Part shown: piece by piece, positions 45,075 through 53,806 of the stretch
How positions within the stretch are numbered: position 1 is the stretch's first letter
Layout: every line of letters starts with the position of its first letter
From: Flavobacteriaceae bacterium GF1
GTDB lineage: Bacteria; Bacteroidota; Bacteroidia; Flavobacteriales; Flavobacteriaceae
Reading direction: 5' to 3'
Length of the DNA: 64,000 bases
NCBI GenBank assembly: GCA_009797885.1
Contig: WNKP01000007.1
Coordinates: 124,001-188,000 of the forward strand
Notes under the pieces: model-generated
What the model was told of the DNA's origin: nothing
The model's database searches: none
Seen by the model: the letters and a program-made list of their open reading frames with translations, nothing else
Made by a program: the position numbers and the translations under genes

Positions 45075-46115
45075 ATGCCAGAAACCAAAAAAGATATACG
45101 AGCATTGACCAGGGAACAGCTACGGCATTTCTTTGTTTCAAAAGGGGATAAGGCATTTCGGGGAAATCAGGTATACGAATGGCTGTGGCAAAAATCGGCC
45201 CATTCTTTTGATGGAATGACCAATCTCTCCAAGGAAACCCGGCAAATGTTAGAGGACCATTTCGTTATCAATCATATTCGGGTGGACCAGATGCAACGAA
45301 GCAATGATGGTACCATTAAGAACGCCGTACAGTTGCATGACGATTTGGTGGTGGAATCGGTCCTTATTCCAACCGATACAAGGACAACGGCCTGTGTTTC
45401 CAGTCAAGTAGGCTGTAGTTTGGATTGTAGATTTTGTGCCACCGCACGTTTAAAGCGTATGCGAAACCTTAACCCGGATGAAATCTATGATCAAGTGGTC
45501 GCTATTGACAATCAAAGCAAATTGTATTTTGATAGGCCTTTGAGCAATATTGTTTTTATGGGGATGGGGGAACCTTTAATGAATTACAACAATGTATTGA
45601 AGGCCATTGATAAGATTACCTCCCCGGACGGTCTTGGAATGTCCCCAAAAAGGATTACGGTTTCCACCTCTGGTGTTCCAAAGATGATTAAAAAAATGGC
45701 CGACGAAGGGGTGAAATTTAATTTGGCGGTCTCCTTACATTCCGCCATTGATGAACTACGCACTTCCATTATGCCCTTTAATGCCACTTTTCCACTTTCG
45801 GATTTAAGGGAGTCCCTACAGTACTGGTACCAAAAGACAAAAAAGAGGATTACCTATGAGTATGTAGTTTGGGAAGGTATCAACGATACCCAAAAAGATG
45901 TTGATGCTTTGGTGAAGTTTTGTCGTTTTGCACCTTCAAAAGTCAATCTTATTGAGTATAACCCTATTGATGATGGGGAGTTTTCCCAAGCATCCGAAGA
46001 AGCCATTCAACGATATGTGCATACTTTGGAGAAAAATCATATTACGGTCACCATAAGAAGATCAAGGGGAAAGGATATTGATGCCGCCTGTGGCCAATTG
46101 GCCAATAAAGGCTAA
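45075..46115 (+). CDS. rlmN: 23S rRNA/tRNA adenine-C2 methyltransferase (radical SAM)
   Basis: A 346-residue radical SAM enzyme that methylates A2503 of 23S rRNA and some tRNAs. The cluster motif is CSLDCRFCATA (CxxxCxxC) near residue 113, and GMGEPLMNYNNV near 155 is the SAM loop. A cysteine just before the end (DIDAACGQLA) is the second catalytic cysteine. The start at 45075 (MPETKKDIRALT) is preferred to an upstream in-frame start at 45039 that would fall inside the terminator. Confidence 0.95.
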   Translation: MPETKKDIRALTREQLRHFFVSKGDKAFRGNQVYEWLWQKSAHSFDGMTNLSKETRQMLEDHFVINHIRVDQMQRSNDGTIKNAVQLHDDLVVESVLIPTDTRTTACVSSQVGCSLDCRFCATARLKRMRNLNPDEIYDQVVAIDNQSKLYFDRPLSNIVFMGMGEPLMNYNNVLKAIDKITSPDGLGMSPKRITVSTSGVPKMIKKMADEGVKFNLAVSLHSAIDELRTSIMPFNATFPLSDLRESLQYWYQKTKKRITYEYVVWEGINDTQKDVDALVKFCRFAPSKVNLIEYNPIDDGEFSQASEEAIQRYVHTLEKNHITVTIRRSRGKDIDAACGQLANKG

Positions 46116-46240
46116 GTTTAAAAGCTTTGCTTTTACGTATTATCCATGGTTTTCCATCAAAAGTCGAAATCTATGCATAATGCCCATAAAACATTCGGCT
46201 TTTCCATACTTTTGATTTTCTGTGTAAAATATAGTAGTAC

Positions 46241-47224
46241 GTGCCTCGGAAAATCGTTTCACAAATACGGGAGCCTATAGAACGGGAAATGGAACTTTTT
46301 GAACAAAAGTTTTATGAGTCCATGTCTTCCAAAGTGGCCTTGCTCAATCGTATTACCTATTATATTGTAAACAGAAAGGGGAAACAGATGCGTCCCATGT
46401 TCGTTTTTCTAACGGCAAAAATGCTGAACCATGGCGAGGTCGCAGAACGGACCTATACGGGCGCTTCCATTATAGAGTTGATACACACGGCCAGTTTGGT
46501 ACATGATGATGTGGTGGACGAAAGCTATAAGCGTCGCGGGTTTTTTTCAATAAATGCCCTATGGAAAAATAAAATTGCGGTTTTGGTTGGGGATTACCTC
46601 TTTTCAAAAGGGCTGTTGGTTTCCCTGGAAAAAGGGGATTATGACCTACTTCAAATCATATCGGATTCGGTTAAATCCATGAGCGAAGGGGAGCTCTTAC
46701 AAATTGAAAAGGCCCGGCTTTTGGATATCACAGAGGAAGTCTACTATGATATCATAAGACAGAAGACGGCGACATTGATCGCCGCTTGCTGTAGCATGGG
46801 TGCCGCTTCCGTAAGACCTCATTCCGAAGAAGTGGAGATCTTTAGGAAGTTTGGTGAATTATGCGGCATGGCATTCCAGATAAAGGACGACCTATTTGAT
46901 TATGGGACCGAGCAAATAGGTAAACCTACCGGAATAGACATTAAAGAACAGAAAATGACCCTTCCTTTGATTTATGCCTTAAATCAAAGCGATAAAGCGA
47001 ATAAAAAGTGGCTCATCAATTCCATTAAAAATCACAATAAGGACAAAAAACGGGTCAAAGAAGTGATTGCCTACGTCAAGGAAATGGGAGGGCTGGATTA
47101 TGCGGTTTCCAAAATGATGGAATTTAAGGATGAAGCTTTGGAAATCCTCAACAACTACCCAAATTCGGATTACAAAGCAGCGCTTACCCTTATGGTAAAC
47201 TACGTTGTTGACCGAAAAAAGTAG
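46241..47224 (+). CDS. Polyprenyl diphosphate synthase
   Basis: A 327-residue trans-prenyltransferase making long-chain isoprenoids, probably for menaquinone. The two aspartate-rich motifs are LVHDDVVDE (near residue 85) and IKDDLFDYG (near 217); KGKQMRPMFVF near 48 is the isopentenyl diphosphate site. The start is GTG at 46241, giving MPRKIVSQIREP, which matches homologues. A TACTTTTG -7-like box lies at 46207-46214. Chain length cannot be told by eye. Confidence 0.92.
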   Translation: MPRKIVSQIREPIEREMELFEQKFYESMSSKVALLNRITYYIVNRKGKQMRPMFVFLTAKMLNHGEVAERTYTGASIIELIHTASLVHDDVVDESYKRRGFFSINALWKNKIAVLVGDYLFSKGLLVSLEKGDYDLLQIISDSVKSMSEGELLQIEKARLLDITEEVYYDIIRQKTATLIAACCSMGAASVRPHSEEVEIFRKFGELCGMAFQIKDDLFDYGTEQIGKPTGIDIKEQKMTLPLIYALNQSDKANKKWLINSIKNHNKDKKRVKEVIAYVKEMGGLDYAVSKMMEFKDEALEILNNYPNSDYKAALTLMVNYVVDRKK

Positions 47225-47296
47225 TTTTTTTTGGAATTTGGGCAACCGTTTATAAACTACTGACGTCTGTACTAATAGAAGACAAATCGAGAACCA

Positions 47297-47869
47297 TTGA
47301 AAGTCATCTCTTTTTATAGTAATGAAAAGCAATTGATAAAACGGGCCATTGCGGGGAGTCAAGGGGCGCAAAAAACCATTTATGATAGGTTTGCCCCCAA
47401 AATGCTAAGTGTTTGCCGTCAGTATATCAAAGATTTGCATTACGCCGAAGATGTTATGGTGAACGGATTTGTAAAAGCTTTTAAAAATCTCGATGCTTTT
47501 GAGCACCGGGGCAGTTTTGAGGGCTGGATTCGAAAGATTATGGTGAGGGAAAGTATCTCCCACCTAAGAAAACGGCAATTTGTGGTGTATGATGATGAGA
47601 TGGTGGATTTGAATCAAATGGATTCCCATTCAGATGCATCCTTAATGGACGTGGAATACATTCAAAGGTTGATAGATGCATTGCCCGAAGGATATAAAAT
47701 GGTTTTTGTGCTCTATGCCGTTGAAGGATACAAACACCATGAAATAGCGGACATGCTGAACATTTCGGAAGGAACGTCCAAATCCCAATTGTTTAAGGCA
47801 AGGAAACTGTTACAGGAAAACTTAAAATTAAAAGGATTATCGACCCAATTACGGTCCAAGAACAAATAG
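47297..47869 (+). CDS. ECF-family RNA polymerase sigma factor, TTG start
   Basis: A 190-residue sigma factor. Region 2 is visible around YDRFAPKMLSVCRQYIKD and the HRGSFEGWIRKI -10 recognition helix; region 4 is LPEGYKMVFVLYAVEGYKHH with EIADMLNISEGTSKSQLF as its helix-turn-helix. The TTG at 47297 gives MKVISFYSNEK, which matches the conserved N terminus; the nearby ATG at 47322 is out of frame. It is followed seven bases later by a membrane-anchored protein that is probably its regulator. Confidence 0.9.
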   Translation: MKVISFYSNEKQLIKRAIAGSQGAQKTIYDRFAPKMLSVCRQYIKDLHYAEDVMVNGFVKAFKNLDAFEHRGSFEGWIRKIMVRESISHLRKRQFVVYDDEMVDLNQMDSHSDASLMDVEYIQRLIDALPEGYKMVFVLYAVEGYKHHEIADMLNISEGTSKSQLFKARKLLQENLKLKGLSTQLRSKNK

Positions 47870-47876
47870 TACAGAC

Positions 47877-48620
47877 ATGGATAAGTTGGAAAAACATATA
47901 AAACAAAAATTGGAGAAGCGGGAAATTACGCCTTCGCCCAGGGCATGGGATAGGATTTCCGAGGGTTTGGGTACGGAAACCAGGAAATCGGCAAATAAAA
48001 CATACTGGTGGATGGTGGCCGCGGGCTTTGCAGCTTTGGTTGTATTGTCCCTGGGAGTTTTAATCAATAAGGAGGACCCTTTGGAGGGCAGTGGGAACAG
48101 TGTTTTGGTGGAAGGGAAAAATGCCACGGTTAACGACAGTGAAAACCAACTTGGAACACCCCTGGAAAATAAGGCCATTGTCTCCGTGGGGGAAGAAAGG
48201 GCAGCTATTGAAAGTGAGGTCCCGGAATCGGGAATGGCAATTAAGGAAATAACGCATCAGAACCAAAACACAACGGATGAATTGGTCGCACTAAAAGAAA
48301 CTCCACAGGAGAAGGTCCTGGAAGTGCCCTTAAAAGATAAAATCATCGAGGATAAACTGGAAGAAGTACTGGCCCAGGTAAACGATATGGAAAATAACGC
48401 CATTACCGTTTCCGATGCGGAGATAGATTCATTGCTCATGGTCGCACAGAGAGAACTTTTGGCCACCAAAGTTTTTAAAGAAGATGGAAAGGTGGATGCT
48501 GTGGCACTTTTAAATGAAGTGGAGATGGAGCTGTATGATGATGCCCGCAATCCATTGTTCATAAAACTAAGGGAAGGTTTCTTTAAGCTACGCACGGCAG
48601 TGGCCGATCGTAATAATTAA
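47877..48620 (+). CDS. Membrane-anchored protein, probable anti-sigma factor
   Basis: A 247-residue protein with a cytoplasmic N-terminal segment (residues 1-43, with PSPRAWDRISEGL), one membrane helix (WWMVAAGFAALVVLSLGVLI, about 44-64) and a long acidic, Glu-rich periplasmic part. The layout and its position right after the ECF sigma gene point to an anti-sigma factor. No classical ZAS cysteine/histidine motif is seen. The assignment is by context. Confidence 0.65.
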   Translation: MDKLEKHIKQKLEKREITPSPRAWDRISEGLGTETRKSANKTYWWMVAAGFAALVVLSLGVLINKEDPLEGSGNSVLVEGKNATVNDSENQLGTPLENKAIVSVGEERAAIESEVPESGMAIKEITHQNQNTTDELVALKETPQEKVLEVPLKDKIIEDKLEEVLAQVNDMENNAITVSDAEIDSLLMVAQRELLATKVFKEDGKVDAVALLNEVEMELYDDARNPLFIKLREGFFKLRTAVADRNN

Positions 48621-48650
48621 TATTCATCAATCAAACCAATCCTTATTCAT

Positions 48651-48670
48651 GCCCCTCGGTAACGAGGGGC
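48651..48670 (+). repeat. Stable hairpin with GUAA tetraloop between the anti-sigma-like and outer-membrane genes
   Basis: GCCCCTCG (48651-48658) pairs perfectly with CGAGGGGC (48663-48670) around GTAA, a GNRA-type tetraloop. No T run follows, so it is not a classical terminator. It could be an RNA processing or stability element within the sigma module transcript. Confidence 0.6.
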
Positions 48671-48703
48671 TGTTCAAGGGCGGACCAAAATCAAAAAACA
48701 ATC

Positions 48704-49786
48704 ATGAAAAAAATTACTGTATTCTTATTATTACTTTTTATTGCTTCATCGATCTCGAACGCTTATGCACAAGACAGTTCCGTTCAAAAGAAAATCCGGG
48801 TATTGGAGCGCCAAAAGGAAGAGGTTTCCAAACAAGAAAAGAAAGCTTTGAAGGAAGAGGTCAAAGCCATTCACGAACGTTTGGAGAAAGGTCTTATTAC
48901 CGAAAATGAGGCCCAAATACTTAAGGAGGAAGCCGCACGAAAAAGGGCGCTGAACATTGAGAACAGACTGGCCATTATTAACAACAGGATTGCCCTTTTG
49001 GAAAGAAATCAAGAGCTAACGGATGATTCCATTTTAGAAGGGGAAAACACCATGATCATAGATTTCACCGGTGGTAATGATGAGGATTATCGAATTTTGG
49101 GAATTCGTTTTAAGGACAAGGATTGGGACAGACCTGTTAAATACGATCGTAGAACATACTCGGATTTTGTTTTTGCGATAGGTTTTAACAATGCATTGAT
49201 TGAAGGACAGTCCTTGGATGATTCCCCGTATAAAATTGGTGGGAGTCGGTTTTTTGAAATGGGTTTCCAATGGCGGACAAGGGTATTCAGAAATTCCAAC
49301 TGGCTTCGTCTTAACTATGGATTGTCATTTCAATTTAATGGCCTAAAGCCAGACGGTAATCAATATTTTGTACAGAATGGGGACCAAACGGAACTCCAGG
49401 AGTTTGATGTGGAACTGGACAAATCCAAATTGCGCATGGATAATTTGGTTTTTCCCGTTCATTTTGAATTTGGCCCTTCCAGGCTTTATGAGACTGAGGA
49501 AAAAATACGGTATTCGCTCAGGAGACAGTTTAGAATGGGCATTGGGGGATATGGAGGGTTCAATATAGGGACCAGGCAAAAACTAAAGTACAGCAGGGAT
49601 GGGGAAGACGTCAAAGAGAAGTTCAAACGCGGTTACAACACCAGCAATTTAATATATGGACTAAGTGCATATGCCGGTTTTGGCAATACCTCACTTTATC
49701 TAAAATACGATTTGAACCCCATTTTTAGAAATGCAGAGGTGGACCAAAGGAACATTTCCTTGGGACTGCGTTTTGATTTGGATTGA
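48704..49786 (+). CDS. Outer-membrane beta-barrel protein with N-terminal coiled coil
   Basis: A 360-residue exported protein with a signal peptide (ITVFLLLLFIASSISNAYAQ). Residues about 25-105 are heavily charged with heptad-like spacing (KIRVLERQKEEVSKQEKKAL), a likely coiled coil. Residues 120-360 have alternating hydrophobic strands and end in GLRFDLD, as in outer-membrane barrels. The family is not known to me. Following the sigma and anti-sigma-like genes, it may be a main target of that sigma factor or part of its envelope sensing path. Confidence 0.7.
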   Translation: MKKITVFLLLLFIASSISNAYAQDSSVQKKIRVLERQKEEVSKQEKKALKEEVKAIHERLEKGLITENEAQILKEEAARKRALNIENRLAIINNRIALLERNQELTDDSILEGENTMIIDFTGGNDEDYRILGIRFKDKDWDRPVKYDRRTYSDFVFAIGFNNALIEGQSLDDSPYKIGGSRFFEMGFQWRTRVFRNSNWLRLNYGLSFQFNGLKPDGNQYFVQNGDQTELQEFDVELDKSKLRMDNLVFPVHFEFGPSRLYETEEKIRYSLRRQFRMGIGGYGGFNIGTRQKLKYSRDGEDVKEKFKRGYNTSNLIYGLSAYAGFGNTSLYLKYDLNPIFRNAEVDQRNISLGLRFDLD

Positions 49787-49803
49787 GAAACCAACCGGAC
49801 TTT

Positions 49804-50043
49804 TCAGGATGCCGATCGCTTCATTTCCGCTGTAAATTCGTCTTCATGGTACACACGTTTGCAATGGGAGCATTCCGCATAGCGGGACGTCTGTATGGTA
49901 AATAGGGGCAACCAGAACAGGTGGAAATAGTTGGGGCGTGAAACCAGTGTCAATGTACCCATTTGGTTGCAATGGGAACAGGAAACACCGTGAAGTTGCC
50001 GTTCCATCTTTTTTCCCGGGCGTGTACCAAAGAAAAGAATCAT
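49804..50043 (-). CDS. Zinc-ribbon small protein
   Basis: A 79-residue protein with CSHCNQMGTL and ECSHCKRVY, two CxxC pairs about 35 residues apart, which form a zinc ribbon. Between them lies an aromatic stretch (NYFHLFWLPLFTIQT) that may insert in a membrane. The start MILFFGTRPGKK is typical of a common flavobacterial small-protein family. Function is unknown. It converges on the outer-membrane gene and is divergent from dnaG. Confidence 0.8.
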   Translation of the reverse strand: MILFFGTRPGKKMERQLHGVSCSHCNQMGTLTLVSRPNYFHLFWLPLFTIQTSRYAECSHCKRVYHEDEFTAEMKRSAS

Positions 50044-50113
50044 TTTTATGATAAATTTGAAGGTTTAACCACAAATTTAGGTTTTAAGACCTTCAAGTTT
50101 ATAAGATAGTCCA

Positions 50114-52087
50114 ATGATTTCAAAGACCACCATAGATCAAGTATATGAAACGGCACGGGTAGAGGAGGTCATAGGTGATTTTGTACAGTTGAAAAAATCC
50201 GGCTCCAATTTCAAGGGATTAAGCCCCTTCTCGGATGAGCGAACCCCAAGTTTTATGGTTTCCCCCGTGAAACAGATTTGGAAGGACTTTAGTAGTGGTA
50301 AGGGAGGAAATGTGGTCGCTTTCTTAATGGAGCATGAGCATTTTAGCTATCCGGAAGCCATCAGGTATTTGGCCAAAAAATACAATATAGAAGTTGAGGA
50401 GACCCAACAAACGGATGAGCAAAAGGAGCAGGCCAACGAACGGGAGAGTATGTACTTGGTCTCCGAGTATGCCCAGGATTATTTTGTAAGGACATTGTGG
50501 GAAACCGAGCAAGGCAAGGCCATTGGTCTCAGTTATTTTAAAGAGCGTGGCTTTTTGGACGGGACCATAAAAAAGTTTGGATTGGGCTATGGTTTGGACC
50601 AATGGGAAGCCTTTACCAAAGATGCGTTGGACAAAGGATATCAATTGGAGTTTTTGGAGAAGACCGGTTTGACCATTGTGAAGGAACAAGCGGGAAAAGC
50701 ACCAAAAACCTTCGATCGTTTTAAAGGAAGGGTACTCTTTCCCATCCACTCCATGAGCGGACGTGTATTGGGATTTGGGGGAAGGATTCTCGGTAATGAT
50801 AAAAAGGCGGCGAAATACCTGAATTCCCCAGAGAGTGAAATATACCATAAAAGTAAAGTGCTTTACGGCATTTATTTTGCAAAACAAGCCATAGCCAAGG
50901 AAGACAATTGTTATTTGGTTGAAGGGTATACCGATGTTATTCAAATGTACCAATCCGGCATAGAAAATGTAGTGGCTTCCAGTGGAACGGCACTTACTCC
51001 GGAGCAAATTCGATTGATCAACAGGCTTACAAAGAACATTACCGTTCTTTTTGATGGGGATGCTGCAGGACTCCGGGCTTCCCTTCGTGGGATAGACCTG
51101 ATCTTGGAACAGGGCATGAACGTAAAGGTCTGTTCCTTTCCGGAAGGTGAGGATCCGGATAGTTTCACCAGACATCATGCGTATGAAGATGTGGTATTGT
51201 ACTTGGAATCAAATTCCAAGGATTTTATTCAATTTAAAACATCACTGTTGGCCGAGGAGGCCGCTAATGATCCCATTAAACGTGCCGATACGGTAAGGGA
51301 TATTGTCAACAGTATTTCAAAGATTCCGGACCGGATAAAGCAGGAGATCTATATACAGGAGTGTGCCAAAATCATGCAGGTTTCCGAAGAGGTGCTGTAT
51401 AACACCCTGGCACAGATCAACAAGAAAGGGATTGCGGATGCCGGCAAAAAACTTAGGCAGGAACCGAAATCCTTTGAAGTCGTTAAAAACGAACGGTCCG
51501 TTGAAAAGGTAGATGTTCAAAATGAACTGGAACGAAAAATCATTGAGATTCTACTGCTTTATGGAAACCAGAAACAGGAGTTTGAGGACTTGGTATTGAA
51601 GGAAAACGAAGAAGGGGATTTGGTTTTGGAGCCCGAAACAATAGAAGCCAAAGTCTATGAGAAGGTGTATCTGGATTTACAGGAAGATGAAATTGAACTT
51701 TCCAATGAACGATTTAGGGATGTGTATTATGGTTTGGTACAAAAACTGAATGAGGAAAAGGATTTTTCCATAAGTACCTTTATTTCCAGTTTGGATCAAG
51801 AAATAGGCAATGAAGTCTCTTCAATTTTAATGGAAGAGGAGAAATATGTATTGCACAATTGGGAAAGTAAGGATATTTACCCAAAACCAAAGGATTATGG
51901 TATAGCGCAGTTGGTAAGTGAAACCATATTGACTTTGCGGTGCAACTTAATCAAGAACAGAATATCCTTGTTGCAAAAAAATACCCAGGACTCTATGGAA
52001 CACAATGCGGAGGTATTGGAAGAAATTATGAATTACCTTCAATTGAACAAGCTTCTCAACGAAAAGCTCAATAGGGTACTCTCCTAA
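50114..52087 (+). CDS. dnaG: DNA primase lacking zinc ligands
   Basis: A 657-residue primase that makes RNA primers at the replication fork. The N-terminal domain has the normal length and spacing of the zinc-binding domain, but all four ligand positions (canonical Cys-x2-His-x17-Cys-x2-Cys) are replaced: Ser37, Ser40, Asp58 and Ser61 (LSPFSDERTPSF, IWKDFSSGKGG). The RNA polymerase core with TOPRIM is intact: YLVEGYTDVIQM, VLFDGDAAGLRAS and EGEDPDSF. A helical C-terminal helicase-binding region follows residue 450. The gene is preceded by a short intergenic region and closed by a strong terminator. Confidence 0.94.
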   Translation: MISKTTIDQVYETARVEEVIGDFVQLKKSGSNFKGLSPFSDERTPSFMVSPVKQIWKDFSSGKGGNVVAFLMEHEHFSYPEAIRYLAKKYNIEVEETQQTDEQKEQANERESMYLVSEYAQDYFVRTLWETEQGKAIGLSYFKERGFLDGTIKKFGLGYGLDQWEAFTKDALDKGYQLEFLEKTGLTIVKEQAGKAPKTFDRFKGRVLFPIHSMSGRVLGFGGRILGNDKKAAKYLNSPESEIYHKSKVLYGIYFAKQAIAKEDNCYLVEGYTDVIQMYQSGIENVVASSGTALTPEQIRLINRLTKNITVLFDGDAAGLRASLRGIDLILEQGMNVKVCSFPEGEDPDSFTRHHAYEDVVLYLESNSKDFIQFKTSLLAEEAANDPIKRADTVRDIVNSISKIPDRIKQEIYIQECAKIMQVSEEVLYNTLAQINKKGIADAGKKLRQEPKSFEVVKNERSVEKVDVQNELERKIIEILLLYGNQKQEFEDLVLKENEEGDLVLEPETIEAKVYEKVYLDLQEDEIELSNERFRDVYYGLVQKLNEEKDFSISTFISSLDQEIGNEVSSILMEEEKYVLHNWESKDIYPKPKDYGIAQLVSETILTLRCNLIKNRISLLQKNTQDSMEHNAEVLEEIMNYLQLNKLLNEKLNRVLS

Positions 52088-52092
52088 AAACT

Positions 52093-52119
52093 AAAAACCC
52101 CAGAATTTCTGGGGTTTTT
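52093..52119. terminator. Bidirectional terminator between dnaG and the response regulator
   Basis: AAAAACCCCAGA (52093-52104) pairs with TCTGGGGTTTTT (52108-52119) around a three-base loop. A and T tracts on both sides allow use by the convergent genes. Confidence 0.9.
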
Positions 52120-52143
52120 AATCGAAACACTAATGGATTCTTC

Positions 52144-52773
52144 TTAATAAAGCTCCAAGGCTTTGGCTTGTTGCAACAAATCCACTAGGTTATCCACGTT
52201 CAACTTGCGCATTAAACGTGCTTTGTACGTACTAACAGTTTTTTCATTGAGGTTTAAGCCTTCGGCAACCTCTTTATTGCGCTTTCCGCTGGCCAGAAGT
52301 TTCAGTACTTCCACCTCTCTGGTGGAAAGCTTTCTAAAGAACCTTCTTGGTTTTTGTGTTCCTTCATCAAAGGCCAAACGTTGCGCCAGTTCATTGGTAA
52401 TAAACATATTTCCTTCCGCTACCTTTTTAATGGCAGCGATAATGTAATCTACATCAGCGGTTTTGGATAGATAACCAAAGGCACCAGCCCTTATGGTACT
52501 TAGGGCGTAGACATCTTCGGATTGACCACTGTACATTAAGACTTTTGTGGTAGGAAATTCTTGCTTGATTTTTCTCAGGGTAGCAATCCCATTAATTTCT
52601 GGAATATCCATTTCCAGCATTACGACATCGGGGGTAACTTTTTCCAAGGCCGCAAAAAGCTCAGTAGTGGATGCGACATCCGCTACGACTTCGAAACCTG
52701 AAGCAGAAGCCAAGACCTGCTTTATCCCTAAACGGACAATCGGATGGCTATCAGCTATTAAAACGTTGATCAT
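52144..52773 (-). CDS. NarL/FixJ-type response regulator with atypical receiver (Asp to Glu)
   Basis: A 209-residue two-domain protein. The start at 52773 (MINVLIADSHPIV) is chosen over an upstream extension that lacks receiver homology. In the REC domain, the phosphoacceptor position is Glu54 (VVMLEMDIPEING) rather than Asp, and the acidic pair is Asp8-Ser9; Ser82 and Lys104 are conserved. The LuxR helix-turn-helix is in about residues 145-209 (KLSTREVEVLKLL, KRNKEVAEGLNLNEKTVST). The glutamate suggests a constitutively active-like or phosphorylation-independent regulator. No partner kinase is nearby. Confidence 0.88.
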   Translation of the reverse strand: MINVLIADSHPIVRLGIKQVLASASGFEVVADVASTTELFAALEKVTPDVVMLEMDIPEINGIATLRKIKQEFPTTKVLMYSGQSEDVYALSTIRAGAFGYLSKTADVDYIIAAIKKVAEGNMFITNELAQRLAFDEGTQKPRRFFRKLSTREVEVLKLLASGKRNKEVAEGLNLNEKTVSTYKARLMRKLNVDNLVDLLQQAKALELY

Positions 52774-52890
52774 GTGGGTAGTTTTTACTTTAACTTTATA
52801 TTGGTTGTTATTCTTTTTAGTACTTAAAAGCCTACAAAGAATGACGGGCAAGTTAACAAAATAGCAATACAAAACTCCCAAAATTTGATT

Positions 52891-52915
52891 AAAACCACAG
52901 AATTTTTGGGGTTTT
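52891..52915 (-). terminator. Terminator-like hairpin downstream of nadE
   Basis: AAAACC-A-CA (52891-52899) pairs with TG-G-GGTTTT (52907-52915) with one A-G mismatch and a seven-base loop. Read on the minus strand it ends in a T-like tract after nadE. Confidence 0.55.
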
Positions 52916-52941
52916 ATTCGTTTTAATTGCGATAAATACGG

Positions 52942-53739
52942 TTAAGATGCAGATTTTAGCGAATCAGGGATTTCACAAATGGGTATAGGAATCATCTTAT
53001 GCTTATTTGCCGAATTGAATTTTTTGTAGATGGCAAACACTTCTTTTTTCCTGTCAGAAAAGTCAGCAATGGTCTTTCCTTCGTCATCCATTTGCATGGC
53101 CCATTCCAATTCAGGGTAACTGGCCCCAATTTGGTCCTCGTCCGTTCTATGGTCTCCCCAAAGACCATCTGTGGGAGGTGCCTCCATAATGTCTTGGTTT
53201 ACCCCCAAAACCGATCCCAGCGCATACACCTCGGTCTTAACAAGGTCTGCGATAGGGCTTAAATCCACGCCTCCATCCCCATATTTGGTGTAAAAACCAA
53301 TACCAAAGTCCTCTACCTTATTCCCAGTTCCGGCAACCAGGTAGCCTTTGAGGGCAGCAAAGTAATATAAGGTTGTCATGCGTAACCTGGCACGGGTATT
53401 CGCCAAGGACATAAAACGTTTTTCTTCGTCCACTACCTTTGGCAAGGCGGCCACTAAACTGTCAAAAACGGGGGTAAGGTTTACGGGTTGGCGCTTTACA
53501 GTGGTATAATTGTCCATTAGCCAGTTGATATGCCCATCCGCACGTGTCACTTGGCTTTCCCCTTGGTGTATGGGCATTTCCACGCATAGGAGTTCCAATC
53601 CGGTTCTGGCACATAAGGTGGAGGTTACGGCCGAATCAATACCTCCGGAAACTCCAATGACAAAACCTTTCACATTGGCATTGATGGCATAATCCCTCAA
53701 CCAATTGACAATATGTTCAATTACCTTTTCTGTTTGCAT
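52942..53739 (-). CDS. nadE: NAD+ synthetase (ammonia-dependent type)
   Basis: A 265-residue enzyme that amidates deamido-NAD. The PP-loop ATPase motif is VIGVSGGIDSAVTS near residue 28; YLVAGTGNKVEDFGIGF near 137 and KYGDGGVDLSPIADL near 155 are conserved NadE segments. No glutaminase domain is fused, so free ammonia or another donor is used. It is divergent from gldB with 67 bases between starts. Confidence 0.95.
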   Translation of the reverse strand: MQTEKVIEHIVNWLRDYAINANVKGFVIGVSGGIDSAVTSTLCARTGLELLCVEMPIHQGESQVTRADGHINWLMDNYTTVKRQPVNLTPVFDSLVAALPKVVDEEKRFMSLANTRARLRMTTLYYFAALKGYLVAGTGNKVEDFGIGFYTKYGDGGVDLSPIADLVKTEVYALGSVLGVNQDIMEAPPTDGLWGDHRTDEDQIGASYPELEWAMQMDDEGKTIADFSDRKKEVFAIYKKFNSANKHKMIPIPICEIPDSLKSAS

Positions 53740-53765
53740 TATGTTTTATTTATGAATCTAAAAAT

Positions 53766-53773
53766 TACCTTTG
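53766..53773 (+). promoter_or_regulatory. -7 box TACCTTTG upstream of gldB
   Basis: Exact TAnnTTTG match 33 bases before the gldB ATG. A TTTG at 53733 is too far upstream for the normal spacing, so only the -7 part is supported. Confidence 0.4.
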
Positions 53774-53806
53774 CAGCTTGTAAATTTAAACGCTGGGACG
53801 CTAATA

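Noticed and set aside
52774-52881. N-terminal extension of the response regulator
   Set aside because: The 36 extra residues are not receiver-like, and the ATG at 52773 matches the usual REC start.
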